Assembly: GCA_031769625.1 (NCBI GenBank)
Contig: JAUIMM010000003.1
Span: 3,510,501 to 3,574,500 of the forward strand
DNA: 64,000 nucleotides
Reading direction: 5' to 3'
DNA from: Taudactylus pleione
Lineage: Eukaryota; Chordata; Amphibia; Anura; Myobatrachidae
This document shows positions 9,413-21,672 of the stretch, in pieces. The notes below the pieces were generated by a model, which made no database searches, had not been told where the DNA came from, and was given only the letters and a program-made list of their open reading frames with translations. Position 1 is the stretch's first letter. The number at the start of each line of letters is the position of its first letter. The translations under genes and the position numbers were made by a program.

Positions 9413-9835
9413 TCACTAAGCCTTGGAATGGAGAAAGATAAGTCTCAGCCAATCAGCTCCCAACCAGGGGCGTATATATAATGAGTGCAGGGTGTGCTGT
9501 GCACACGGGTCCCCGGGACCAGGGGGGCCTGCAGCGTACACCCTGCACCCATATTATCTAAAACTTACCTCTCTGAGGTCCCGCATTGGGTCTCTCAGTG
9601 CTGCAGAAAACGCGGTAAAAAATGGCCGCCCCGCCATTTTTCCGGCGTTTTCCGCATGTGCTGTAAGGAAACCGCCAGGAAAATGGCAGCTGCACCATTT
9701 CCCCGGCAATCTGCACAGACGCAGTAGACTCTGGGCGCACTCTAGTGCCCAGAGTCTACTGATTCTGCCGGTGTCCGGCCAGCCGCGTCAGTCGGCTGCT
9801 GGGGTTAGAGGAGGGGGCCCGTGACGTGCTTATCA
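9413..9835. repeat. Composite of a GGTCTATTCACTAAGCC element and an inserted CAGGGGCGT element
   Basis: The stretch opens GGGGTCTATTCACTAAGCCT and carries AGCCAATCAGCTCCCAAC, both typical of a miniature element in frog introns. It then breaks at CAGGGGCGTATATATAATGA into a different GC-rich sequence with inverted GGCGGTTT and AAACGCGG-type motifs and a duplicated CCAGAGTCTAC pair (about 9728-9761). I could not define the right ends. Confidence 0.4.
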
Positions 9836-10365
9836 TCTTTCATTCTGTATAGCTAAAGGCCACATAATGAAATACATACGTGTCTTTCCAATCATCTGTC
9901 ACTATGCTTGCCCAGGCAAAAACACAATTATGCTCTTTATAATATGACTTCAGCCATAATTAGTCAGTAAATCATATGTCTGGAGCCCCGAGGGGAGGTT
10001 TAGGTTTCGCTTGTTATAGGTAATATAAACCTGTGACATACGGTAAAAAGAATCTGAACTTAAATGGAAACATAAATAATATAATACTTTTTTTCTTAAC
10101 AGAAAACACAATGGGGCCGATGCAATGGTGAATGCACGTCCACTTGCGGAGCACACCTTGCGCATTTTTTCCACCCAGCACATGCTCCGGGACCAAACGT
10201 TGTGCAACTGCAGCCAATGCATACCCACTTGCAACTGGACGGCGTAGCTGGCCTGCAACTGGGGCATCTCACGGTAGCTAAGCTCATCCAGGGCTTGCCA
10301 ATGGAATTGTGGACTACGCATGTAAATGCACCTGTTTTCAGGTGGGTCTTTTGCACAAGGGATAG
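9836..10365. other. Left flank of the minisatellite complex
   Basis: No gene is seen. The segment 10110-10360 has a GCAATGGTGAATGCACGTCC to GCATGTAAATGCACCTGTTT layout resembling a miniature element, but no clean inverted ends were found. The tandem repeats start abruptly at 10366 after GCACAAGGGATAG. Confidence 0.4.
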
Positions 10366-11191
10366 TGCTCACTGACTTTCTCCCTAAGCTCATTGTCCTT
10401 CTCCTTATGTGATTGTATTTCTCCCTATGCTCATTGATTTTCTCCCAATGCTCATTATCCTTCTCTCTATGCTCACTGTCTTTCTCCCTATGCTTATTGA
10501 CTTTCTCTCTATACTCATTGTCTTTCTTCCTGAGCTGACTGTCTTTCTCCCAATGCTCATTATCTCTCTCCTTATGCTCATTGTCCTTCTCCCTATGCTC
10601 ATTGTCCTTCTCCCTATGCTCATTGTCTTTCTCCCTATGCTGATAGTCTTTCTCCCTATGCTCATTGACTTTCTCCCTAAGCTTATTATCTCTCTCCATA
10701 TGCTCATTCTCTTTCTCCCTAAGCTCATTGACTTTCTCCCTAAGCTCACTGTCTTTCTCCCTATGCTCATTGTCCTTCTCCCTATGCTTATTGACTTTCT
10801 CCCTATGCTCATTGTCTTTCTACCTACGCTCATTGTCTTTCTCCCTAAGCTGACTGTATTTCTCCCTACGCTCATTGACTTTCTCCCTAAGCTTATTGAC
10901 TTTCTCTCTATGCTCATTGTGTTTCTTCCTGAGCTCACTGTCTTTCTCCTAATGCTCATTATCTCTCTCCCTATGCTCATTGTCTTTCTCCCTATACTGA
11001 TAGTCTTTCTCCCTATGCTGATAGTCTTTCTCCCTATGCTCATTGTCCTTCTCCCTATGCTCATTGTCTTTCTCCCTAAGCTCACTGACTTTCTCCCTAT
11101 GCTCATTGTCTTTCTCCCTGTGCTCATTGACTTTCTCCCTAAACTGCTTGTCTCTCTCCCTATGCTTATTGACTTTCTCTCTATGCTCATT
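10366..11191. repeat. 21-bp repeat block 1
   Basis: This is the first block of the complex. It contains the marker phrase CTCCTTATGTGATTGTATTT (about 10401), which recurs at about 12386 in block 2, so the beginnings of these stretches are related by duplication. It ends in the ATT that is duplicated around transposon copy 1. Confidence 0.9.
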
Positions 11192-11790
11192 GGGCCTGAT
11201 TCAGAGCCGGACGCTATTTGCGCTCGCTCGTCCAGAAAATAGGGGTGGCTATTCAAATCAACCGTTCGCTGTTTGCGGTCTGTTCACGCCTCTAGGTCTG
11301 AACGAGCGAACAAAACTTGCGGTCGTTTTTTGGGAAACTACGCCCTCTGGCCGCTTGCATCCTACGTCATGTCAGCTATTTATTAGATTAATCGAGTACA
11401 TCGACCAGGGTATGAGCTGCTCGCTATTCTTGTGGTTGGTTTTTGCTACCACAATTTTGCGAGCAGTTCTGGCTCTAAAATAACCCAGTGACGTGGACAA
11501 AGACGCTGCTGTTTTAAAAATGCACACCCATAAAACGCCCGTTTTGACCTTTAAGCACGCCTGCGATCGGATCTCCACTCCCCGTTTTCAAGCACCTTCC
11601 CCTGTTACCACCCACATACGCCTCATTATGTCACTCAAATTAGCAGGCATTCGCTATTTTGCGAGCACATGAATTTTGGCCACACTGACTGGTTCGCGCA
11701 TGCGTATAATGATCCATATGCATGCGCAGTTGGGCAAACGTCGCTCGGAGCGAACGAGCTGCCGCTTACGAGTGGCTCTGAATAAGGCCC
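11192..11790. mobile_element. Array transposon copy 1 (GGGCCTGATTCAGA family, TSD ATT)
   Basis: The termini are GGGCCTGATTCAGAGCC and GGCTCTGAATAAGGCCC (one change from the other copies), flanked by ATT at 11189-11191 and 11791-11793. It has the A-type markers CGTCCAGAAAATAGG and GCAGTTCTGGCTC, a private GGCCGCTTGC, and CGCCCG where other A-type copies read CGCTCG. It is 599 bp with no coding sequence. The open frame through CNLFIRLIEYIDQG-like translation is shared by all copies and looks incidental. Confidence 0.9.
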
Positions 11791-13577
11791 ATTGTCTTTC
11801 TCCCTATGCTCATTGTCCTTCTCCCTATACTCAATGTCATTCTCCCTATGCTCATTGTCCTTCTCCATAAGCTCATTGACTTTCTCCCTAAACTGCTTGT
11901 CTCTCTCCCTATGCTTATTGACTTTCTCCCTATGCTCATTGTCTTTCTCCCTAAGCTGACTGTATTTCTCCCTATGCTCATTGACTTTCTCCCTATGCTC
12001 ATTGTCTTTCTCCCTATGCTCATTGACTTTCTCATTATGCTGATAGTCTTTCTCCCTATGCTGATAGTCTTTCTCCCTATGCTCATTGACTTTCTCCCTA
12101 AGCTCATTGTCATTCTCCCTATGCTCATTGACTTTCTCCCTAAGCTCATTGTCTTTCTCCCTAAGCTGACTGTATTTCTCCCTATGCTCATTGACTTTCT
12201 CCCTATGCTCACTGCCTTTCTCCCTATGCTGATAGTCTTTCTCCCTATGCTCACTGCCATTCTCCCTATGCTCATTGTCTTTCTCCCTAAGCTGACTGTA
12301 TTTCTCCCTATGCTCATTGTCCTTCTCCTTATGCTCATTGACTTTCTCCCTATGCTCATTGACTTTCTCCCTAAGCTCATTGTCCTCCTCCTTATGTGAT
12401 TGTATTTCTCCCTACGCTCATTGACTTTCTCCCAATGCTCATTATCCTTCTCCCTATGCTCATTGTCTTTCTCTCTAAGCTTATTGACTTTCTCTCTATG
12501 CTCATTGTCTTTCTTCCTGAGCTGACTGTCTTTCTCTCAATGCTCATTATCTCTCTCCCTATGCTCGTTGTCCTTCTCCCTATGCTCATTGTCCTTCTCC
12601 CTATGCTGATAGTCTTTCTCCCTATGCTCATTGACTTTCTCCCTAAACTGCTTGTCTCTCTCCCTAAGCTTATTGACTTTCTCCCTATGCTCATTGACTT
12701 TCTCCCTACGCTCATTGCCTTTCTCCCTAAGCTGACAGAATTTCTCCCTACGCTCATTGACTTTCTCCCTGTGCTCATTGTCTTTCTCCCTATGCTCATT
12801 GACTTTCTCCATAAACTCATTGTCTTTCTCCCTATGCTCATTGACTTTCTCCCTAAGCTTATTATCTCTCTCCCTATGCACATTGTCTTTCTTCCTATGC
12901 TCATTGTCTTTCTCCCTATGCTCATTGACTTTCTCCCTAAGCTCACTGTCTCTCTCCCTATGCTTATTGACTTTCTCCCTATGCTCATTGTCTTCCTCCC
13001 TACGCTCATTGTCTTTCTCCCTAAGCTGACTGTATTTCTCCCTACGCTCATTGACTTTCTCCCAACGCTCATTGACTTTCTCCCTAAGCTTATTGACTTT
13101 CTCTCTATGCTCATTGTGTTTCTTCCTGAGCTAACTGTCTTTCTCCTAATGCTCATTATCTCTCTCCCTATGCACGTTGTCCTTCTCCCTATGCTCATTG
13201 TCTTTCTACATAAGCTCATTGTCTTTCTCCCTATGCTCATTGACTTTCTCCCTAAGCTTATTATCTCTCTCCCTATGCTCATTGTCTTTCGCCCTATGCT
13301 CATTGTCTTTCTCCCTATGCTGATAGTCTTTCTCCCTATGCTCATTGACTTTCTCCCTAAGCTTATTATCTTTCTCCCTATGCTGATAGTCTTTCTCCCT
13401 ATGCTCATTGACTTTCTCCCTAAGCTGCTTGTCTCTCTCCCTACGCTCATGGTCTGTCTCCCTAAGCTCACTGACTTTCTCCCTACGCTCATAGACTTTC
13501 TCCCTGTGCTCATTGTCTTTCTCCCTAAGCTGCTTGTCTCTCTCCCTATGCTTATTGACTTTCTCTCTATGCTCATT
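11791..13577. repeat. 21-bp repeat block 2
   Basis: The right part (about 12390-13577) closely matches 20520-21073 and 24830-25383, including the shared phrases GTCCTTCTCCCTATGCTCAT after CACGTTG and CTCATGGTCTGTCTCCC just before the transposon. On plus, a frame is open for 410 codons (12396-13628); on minus, 416 codons (13642-12392), running across the transposon junction. Confidence 0.9.
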
Positions 13578-14176
13578 GGGCCTGATTCAGAGCCGGACGC
13601 TATTTGCGCTCGCTCGTCCAGAAAATAGGGGTGGCTATTCAAATCAACCGTTCGCTGTTTGCGGTCTGTTCACGCCTCTAGGTCTGAACGAGCGAACAAA
13701 ACTTGCGGTCGTTTTTTGGGAAACTACGCCCTCTGGCCGCTCGCATCCTACGTCATGTCCGCTATTTATTAGATTAATCGAGTACATCGACCAGGGTATG
13801 AGCTGCTCGCTATTCTTGTGGCTGGTTTTTGCTACCACAATTTTGCGAGCAGTTCTGGCTCTAAAATAACCCAGTGACGTGGACAATGACGCTGCTGTTT
13901 TAAAAATGCACACCCATAAAACGCTCGTTTTGACCTTTAAGCACGCCTGCGATCGGATCTCCACTCCCCGTTTTCAAGCACCTTCCCCTGTTACCACCCA
14001 CATACGCCTCATCCTGTCACTCAAAGTAGCAGGCATTCGCTATTTTGCGAGCACATGAATTTCGGCCACACTGACTGGTTCGCGCATGCGTATAATGATC
14101 CATACGCATGCGCAGTTGGGCAAACATCGCTCGGAGCGAACGAGCTGCCGCTTACGAGTGGCTCTGAATCAGGCCC
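13578..14176. mobile_element. Array transposon copy 2 (A-type)
   Basis: It is 599 bp, with A-type markers CGTCCAGAAAATAGG, CCCTCTGGCCGC, GCAGTTCTGGC and AAAACGCTCG. ATT flanks both sides, as in copy 1. Confidence 0.9.
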
Positions 14177-15123
14177 ATTGTCTTTCTCCCTATGCTCATT
14201 GTCCTTCTCCCTATACTCATTGTCCTTCTCCCTATGCTCATTGTCCTTCTCCATAAGCTCATTGACTTTCTCCCTAAACTGCTTGTCTCTCTCCCTATGC
14301 TTATTGACATTCTCCCTATGCTCATTGTCTTTCTCCCTAAGCTGACTGTATTTCTCCCTATGCTCATTGTCTTTCTCCCTATGCTCATTGACTTTCTCCC
14401 TATGCTGATAGTCTTTCTCCCTATGCTCATTGACTTTCTCCCTAAACTCATTGTCTTTCTCCCTATGCTCATTGACTTTCTCCCTAAGCTCACTGTCTCT
14501 CTCCCTATGCTTATTGACTTTCTCCCTATGCTCATTGTCTTTCTCCCTACGCTCATTGTCTTTCTCCCTAAGCTGACTGTATTTCTCCCTACGCTCATTG
14601 ACTTTCTCCCAACGCTCATTGACTTTTTCCCTATGCTCATTGACTTTCTCCCTAAGCTCACTGTATTTCTCCCTATGCTCATTGTCTTTCTCCCTAAACT
14701 CATTGACTTTCTCCCTAAGCTCACTGTCTTTCTCCCTATGCTCAGTCTTTCTCCCTAAGCTCACTGTCTTTCTCCCTTAGCTCATTGTCTTTCTCCCTAA
14801 GCTCACTGTCTTTCTCCCTAAGCTCATTGACTTTCTCCCTAAGCTCATTGACTTTCTCAACTAAGCTCACTGTCTTTCTCCCTATGCTCATTGACTTTCT
14901 CCCTAAGCTCACTGTCTTTCTCCCTAAGCTCATTGTCTTTCTCCCTATGCTCATTGACTTTCTCCCTAAGCTCACTGTCTTTCTCCCTAAGCTCACTGTA
15001 TTTCTCCATATGCTCATTGTCTTTCTCCCTATGCTCATTGACTTTCTCCTTAAGCTCACTGTCTTTCTCCCTAAGCTGCTTGTCTCTCTCCCTATGCTTA
15101 TTGACTTTCTCTCTATGCTCATT
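14177..15123. repeat. 21-bp repeat block 3 with shortened units
   Basis: The block contains GCTCAGTCTTTCTCCC (an 18-bp unit), CTCCCTTAGCTC (a base change making a plus-strand stop) and TTTCTCAACTAAGC (a one-base gain). The same trio recurs twice in block 5. These changes break the long frames, which argues against coding constraint. Confidence 0.9.
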
Positions 15124-15721
15124 GGGCCTGATTCAGAGCCGGATGCTATTTGCGCTCGCTCATCCTGAAAATAGGGGTGGCTATTCAAATCAACCGTTCG
15201 CTGTTTGCGGTCTGTTCACGCCTCTAGGTCTGAACGAGCGAACAAAACTTGCGGTCGTTTTTTGGGAAACTACGCCCCCTGGCCGCTCGCATCCTACGTC
15301 ATGTCCGCTATTTATTAATTAATCGAGTACATCGACCAGGGAATGAGCTGCTCGCTATTCTTGTGGTTGGTTTTTGCTACCACAATTTTGCGAGCAATTC
15401 CTGCTCTAAAATAACCCAGTGACGTGGACAATGACGCTGCTGTTTTAAAAATGCACACCCATAAAACGCCCGTTTTGACCTTTAAGCACGCCTGCGATCG
15501 GATCTCCACTCCCCGTTTTCAAGCACCTTCCCCTGTTACCACCCACATACACCTCATTATGTCACTCAAATTAGCAGGCATTCGCTATTTTGCGAGCACA
15601 TGAATTTCGGCTCCACTGACTGGTTCGCGCATGCGTATAATGATCCGTACGCATGCGCAGTTGGGCAAACATCGCTCAGAGCGAACGAGCTGCCGCTTAC
15701 GAGTGGCTCTGAATCAGGCCC
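15124..15721. mobile_element. Array transposon copy 3 (B-type)
   Basis: It is about 598 bp. B-type markers are CATCCTGAAAATAGG, CGCCCCCTGGCC, GAGCAATTCC and AAAACGCCCG. It has lost about four bases in TTTATTAATTAATCG, where other copies read TTTATTAGATTAATCG. ATT flanks both ends. Confidence 0.9.
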
Positions 15722-18700
15722 ATTGTCTTTCTCCCTATGCTCATTGTCCTTCTCCCTATACTCATTGTCCTTCTCCCTATGCTCATTGTCCTTCTCCATA
15801 AGCTCATTGACTTTCTCCCTAAGCTGCTTGTCTCTCTCCCTATGCTCATTGTCTTTCTCCCTATGCTTATTGACTTTCTCCCTATGCTTATTGACTTTCT
15901 CCCTATGCTCATTGTCTTTCTCCCTAAGCTCATTGTCTTTCTCCCTAAGCTGACTGTATTTCTCCCTACGCTCATTGACTTTCTCCCTACGCTCATTGTC
16001 TTTCTCCCTATGCTGATAGTCTTTCTCCCTATGCTCATTGTCCTTCTCCCTATGCTCATTGTCTTTCTCCCTATGCTCATTGTCTTTCTCCCTAAGCTGA
16101 CTGTATTTCTCCCTATGCTCATTGACTTTCTCCCTATGCTGATAGTCTTTTTCCCTATGCTGATAGTCTTTCTCCTTATGCTCATTGACTTTCTCCCTAA
16201 GCTCATTGTCTTTCTCCCTAAGCTGACTGTATTTCTCCCTATGCTCATTGACTTTCTCCCTAAGATGACTGTATTTCTCCCTATGCTGATAGTCTTTCTC
16301 CCTATGCTCACTGCCTTTCTCCCTATGCTCATTGTCTTTCTCCCTATACTGATAGTCTTTCTCCCTATGCTGATAGTCTTTCTCCCTATGCTCACTGCCT
16401 TTCTCCCTATGCTCATTGTCTTTCTCCTTAAGCTGACTGTATTTCTCCCTATACTCATTGTCCTTCTCCATAAGCTCATTGACTTTCTCCCTAAGCTGCT
16501 TGTCTCTCTCCCTATGCTTATTGACTTTCTCCCTATGCTCATTGTCTTTCTCCCTAAGCTGACTGTATTTCTCCCTACGCTCATTGACTTTCTCCCTACG
16601 CTCATTGACTTTCTCCCTACGCTCATTGTCTTTCTCACTAAGCTCATTGTCTTTCTCCCTAAGCTGACTGTATTTCTCCCTATGCTGATAGTCTTTCTCC
16701 CTAAACTGACTGTATTTCTCCCTATGCTCATTGTCTTTCTTCCTAAGCTGACTGTCTTTCTCCCTATGCTCAGTGATTTTCTCCCTAGGCTGACTGTCTT
16801 TCTATGCTGATTGTCTTTCTCCCTGTGCTCATTGACTATCTCCCTATGCTCATTGACTTTCTCCATATGCTCATTGACTTTCTCCCTAAGCTCACTGTCT
16901 TTCTCCCTAAGCTCACTGTCTTTCTCCCTAAGCTCATTGACTTTCTCCTTAAGCTCTTTGACTGTCTCCCTATGCTCATTGAGTTTCTCCCTATGCTCAT
17001 TGACTTTCTCCCTAAGCTCACTGTCTATCTCCCTAAGCTCACTGTCTTTCTCCTTAAGCTCATTGACTTTCTCCCTAAGCTCATTGTCTTTCTCCCTATG
17101 CTCATTGACTTTCTCCCTAAACTCACTGTCTTTCTCCCTAAGCTCACTATCTTTCTCCCTATGCTCATTCACTTTCTCCCTAAGCTCATTGACTTTCTCC
17201 CTATGCTCATTGAGTTTCTCCCTATGCTCATTGACTTTCTCCCAAAGCTCACTGTCTTTCTCCCTAAGCTCATTGACTTTCTCCCTAAGCTCACTGTCTT
17301 TCTCCTTAAGCTCACTGTCTTTCTCCCTAAGCTCATTGACTTTCTCCCTAAGCTCATTGTCTTTCTACCTATGCTCATTGACTTTCTCCCTAAGCTCATT
17401 GACTTTCTCCATATGCTCATTGTTCTTCTCCCTAAGCTCATTGTCCTTCTCCCTAAACTGACTGTGTTTCTCCCTAAGCTCATTGACTTTCTCCCTATGC
17501 TTATTGACTTTCTCTCTATGCTCATTGTCTTTCTCCCTGTGCTCATTGTATTTCTCCCTAAGCTGCTTGTCTCTCTCCCTATGGTTATTGACTTTCTCCC
17601 TATGCTCATTGTCTTTCTCCCTAAAGTCACTGTCTTTCTCCCTAACCTCACTATAGTTCTCCCTATGCTCATTGTCTTTTTCCCTATGCTCATTGACTTT
17701 CTCCCTAAGCTCATTGTCTTTCTCCCTATGCTCACTGTCTTTCTCCCTAAGCTCACTGTCTTTCTCCCTATGCTCTTTGACTTTCTCCCTATGCTCATTG
17801 TCTTCCTCCCTATGCTCATTGTCCTTCTCCCTAAGCTCATTGTCCTTCTCCCTAAGCTGACTGTATTTCTGTCTATGCTGATTGACTTTCTCCCTATGCT
17901 CATTGTCTTTCTCCCTAAGCTGACTGTATTTCTCCCTATGCTCATTGTCTTTCTCCCTAAGCTGACTGTATTTTTCCCTATGCTCACTGTCTTTCTGTCC
18001 TATGCTCACTGTCTTTCTCCCTATGCTGATTGTCTTTCTCCCTAAGCTGACTGTATTTCTCCCTACGCTGATAGTCTTTCTCCCTACGCTCATTGTCTTT
18101 CTCCCTAAGCTGACTGTATTTCTCCCTACGCTCATTGACTTTCTCCCTACGCTCATTGTCTTTCTCCCTATGCTGATAGTCTTTCTCCCTATGCTCATTG
18201 TCCTTCTCCCTATGCTCATTGTCTTTCTCCCTATGCTCATTGTCTTTCTCCCTAAGCTGACTGTATTTCTCCCTATGCTCATTGACTTTCTCCCTATGCT
18301 GATAGTCTTTTTCCCTATGCTGATAGTCTTTCTCCTTATGCTCATTGACTTTCTCCCTAAGCTCATTGTCTTTCTCCCTAAGCTGACTGTATTTCTCCCT
18401 ATGCTCATTGACTTTCTCCCTAAGATGACTGTATTTCTCCCTATGCTGATAGTCTTTCTCCCTATGCTCACTGCCTTTCTCCCTATGCTCATTGTCTTTC
18501 TCCCTATACTGATAGTCTTTCTCCCTATGCTGATAGTCTTTCTCCCTATGCTCACTGCCTTTCTCCCTATGCTCATTGTCTTTCTCCTTAAGCTGACTGT
18601 ATTTCTCCCTATACTCATTGTCCTTCTCCATAAGCTCATTGACTTTCTCCCTAAGCTGCTTGTCTCTCTCCCTATGCTTATTGACTTTCTCCCTATGCTC

Positions 18701-21073
18701 ATTGTCTTTCACCCTAAGCTGACTGTATTTCTCCCTACGCTCATTGACTTTCTCCCTACGCTCATTGACTTTCTCCCTACGCTCATTGTCTTTCTCACTA
18801 AGCTCATTTTCTTTCTCCCTAAGCTGACTGTATTTCTCCCTATGCTGATAGTCTTTCTCCCTAAACTGACTGTATTTCTCCCTATGCTCATTGTCTTTCT
18901 TCCTAAGCTGACTGTCTTTCTCCCTATGCTCAGTGATTTTCTCCCTAGGCTGACTGTATTTCTATGCTGATTGTCTTTCTCCCTGTGCTCATTGACTATC
19001 TCCCTATGCTCATTGTCTTTCTCCATATGCTCATTGACTTTCTCCCTAAGCTCACTGTCTTTCTCCCTAAGCTCACTGTCTTTCTCCCTAAGCTCATTGA
19101 CTTTCTCCTTAAGCTCTTTGACTGTCTCCCTATGCTCATTGAGTTTCTCCCTATGCTCATTGACTTTCTCCCTAAGCTCACTGTCTATCTCCCTAAGCTC
19201 ACTGTCTTTCTCCTTAAGCTCATTGACTTTCTCCCTAAGCTCATTGTCTTTCTCCCTATGCTCATTGACTTTCTCCCTAAACTCACTGTCTTTCTCCCTA
19301 AGCTCACTATCTTTCTCCCTATGCTCATTCACTTTCTCCCTAAGCTCATTGACTTTCTCCCTATGCTCATTGAGTTTCTCCCTATGCTCATTGACTTTCT
19401 CCCTAAGCTCACTGTCTTTCTCCCTAAGCTCACTGTCTTTCTCCCTAAGCTCACTGTCTTTCTCCCTAAGCTCATTGACTTTCTCCTTAAGCTCTTTGAC
19501 TGTCTCCCTATGCTCATTGAGTTTCTCCCTATGCTCATTGACTTTCTCCCTAAGCTCACTGTCTTTCTCCTTAAGCTCACTGTCTTTCTCCCTAAACTCA
19601 TTGACTTTCTCCCTAAGCTCATTGTCTTTCTACCTATGCTCATTGACTTTCTCCCTAAGCTCATTGACTTTTTCCATATGCTCATTGTTCTTCTCCCTAA
19701 GCTCATTGTCCTTCTCCCTAAACTGACTGTGTTTCTCCCTAAGCTCATTGACTTTCTCCCTATGCTTATTGACTTTCTCTCTATGCTCATTGTCTTTCTC
19801 CCTGTGCTCATTGTATTTCTCCCTAAGCTGCTTGTCTCTCTCCCTATGGTTATTGACTTTCTCCCTATGCTCATTGTCTTTCTCCCTAAAGTCACTGTCT
19901 TTCTCCCTAACCTCACTATAGTTCTCCCTATGCTCATTGTCTTTTTCCCTATGCTCATTGACTTTCTCCCTAAGCTCATTGTCTTTCTCCCTATGCTCAC
20001 TGTCTTTCTCCCTAAGCTCACTGTCTTTCTCCCTAAGCTCACTGTCTTTCTCCCTATGCTCTTTGACTTTCTCCCTATGCTCATTGTCTTCCTCCCTATG
20101 CTCATTGTCCTTCTCCCTAAACTCATTGTCCTTCTCCCTAAGCTGACTGTATTTCTGTCTATGCTGATTGACTTTCTCCCTATGCTCATTGTCTTTCTCC
20201 CTAAGCTGACTGTATTTCTCCCTATGCTCATTGTCTTTCTCCCTAAGCTGACTGTATTTTTCCCTATGCTCACTGTCTTTCTGTCCTATGCTCACTGTCT
20301 TTCTCCCTATGCTGATTGTCTTTCTCCCTAAGCTGACTGTATTTCTCCCTACGCTGATAGTCTTTCTCCCTACGCTCATTGTCTTTCTCCCTATGCTGAT
20401 AGTCTTTCTCCCTACGCTCATTGACTTTCGCCCTATGCTCATTGTCTTTCTCCCTATGCTGATAGTCTTTCTCCCTATGCTCATAGTCCTTCTCCCTATG
20501 GTCATTGTCTTTCTCCCTAAGCTGACTGTATTTCTCCCTACGCTTATTGACTTTCTCCCAACGCTCATTGACTTTCTCCCTAAGCTTATTGACTTTCTCT
20601 CTATGCTCATTGTGTTTCTTCCTGAGCTAACTGTCTTTCTCCTAATGCTCATTATCTCTCTCCCTATGCACGTTGTCCTTCTCCCTATGCTCATTGTCTT
20701 TCTACATAAGCTCATTGTCTTTCTCCCTATGCTCATTGACTTTCTCCCTAAGCTTATTATCTCTCTCCCTATGCTCATTGTCTTTCTCCCTATGCTCATT
20801 ATCTTTCTCCCTATGCTGATAGTCTTTCTCCCTATGCTCATTGACTTTCTCCCTAAGCTTATTATCTTTCTCCCTATGCTGATAGTCTTTCTCCCTATGC
20901 TCATTGACTTTCTCCCTAAGCTGCTTGTCTCTCTCCCTACGCTCATGGTCTGTCTCCCTAAGCTCACTGACTTTCTCCCTACGCTCATAGACTTTCTCCC
21001 TGTGCTCATTGTCTTTCTCCCTAAGCTGCTTGTCTCTCTCCCTATGCTTATTGACTTTCTCTCTATGCTCATT
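15722..21073. repeat. 21-bp repeat block 4 with a 2160-bp internal duplication
   Basis: This is the longest uninterrupted run of 21-bp units at 5.35 kb. Sequence from about 16000 to 18000 reappears from about 18160 to 20330 at a constant offset of 2160 bp (about 103 units), with a few base changes (for example TTTCTCCCT versus TTTCACCCT near 18710) and extra units in the right copy near 19415-19500. The oddity GTCCTATGCTCAC (a shifted unit) marks the end of both copies, at about 17998 and 20284. Confidence 0.9.
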
Positions 21074-21672
21074 GGGCCTGATTCAGAGCCGGACGCTATT
21101 TGCGCTCGCTCGTCCAGAAAATAGGGGTGGCTATTCAAATCAACCGTTCGCTGTTTGCGGTCTGTTCACGCCTCTAGGCCTGAACGAGCGAACAAAACTT
21201 GCGGTCGTTTCTTGGGAAACTACGCCCTCTGGCCGCTCGCATCCTACGTCATGTCCGCTATTTATTAGATTAATCGAGTACATCGACCAGGGTATGAGCT
21301 GCTCGCTATTCTTGTGGTTGGTTTTTGCTACCACAATTTTGCGAGCAGTTCTGGCTCTGAAATAACCCAGTGACGTGGACAATGACGCTGCTGTTTTAAA
21401 AATGCACACCCATAAAACGCTCGTTTTGACCTTTAAGCACGCCTGCGATCGGATCTCCACTCCCCGTTTTCAAGCACCTTCCCCTGTTACCACCCACATA
21501 CGCCTCATCCTGTCACTCAAATTAGCAGGCATTCGCTATTTTGCGAGCACATGAATTTCGGCCACACTGACTGGTTCGCGCATGCGTATAATGATCCGTA
21601 CGCATGCGCAGTTGGGCAAACATCGCTCGGAGCGAACGAGCTGCCGCTTACGAGTGGCTCTGAATCAGGTCC
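21074..21672. mobile_element. Array transposon copy 4 (A-type)
   Basis: It is 599 bp and A-type, sharing CTCTAGGCCTGAACG with copy 6. It has private changes CGTTTCTTGGG and GGCTCTGAAATAACC, and its right end reads CAGGTCC instead of CAGGCCC. Confidence 0.9.

Noticed and set aside
13644..13964. Open frame shared by all array transposon copies (peptide with KTAASLSTSLGYFRA) as a conserved gene
   Set aside because: It is conserved only because the copies are recent duplicates. The more distant relatives at 3101-3684 and 49562-50172 do not preserve it.
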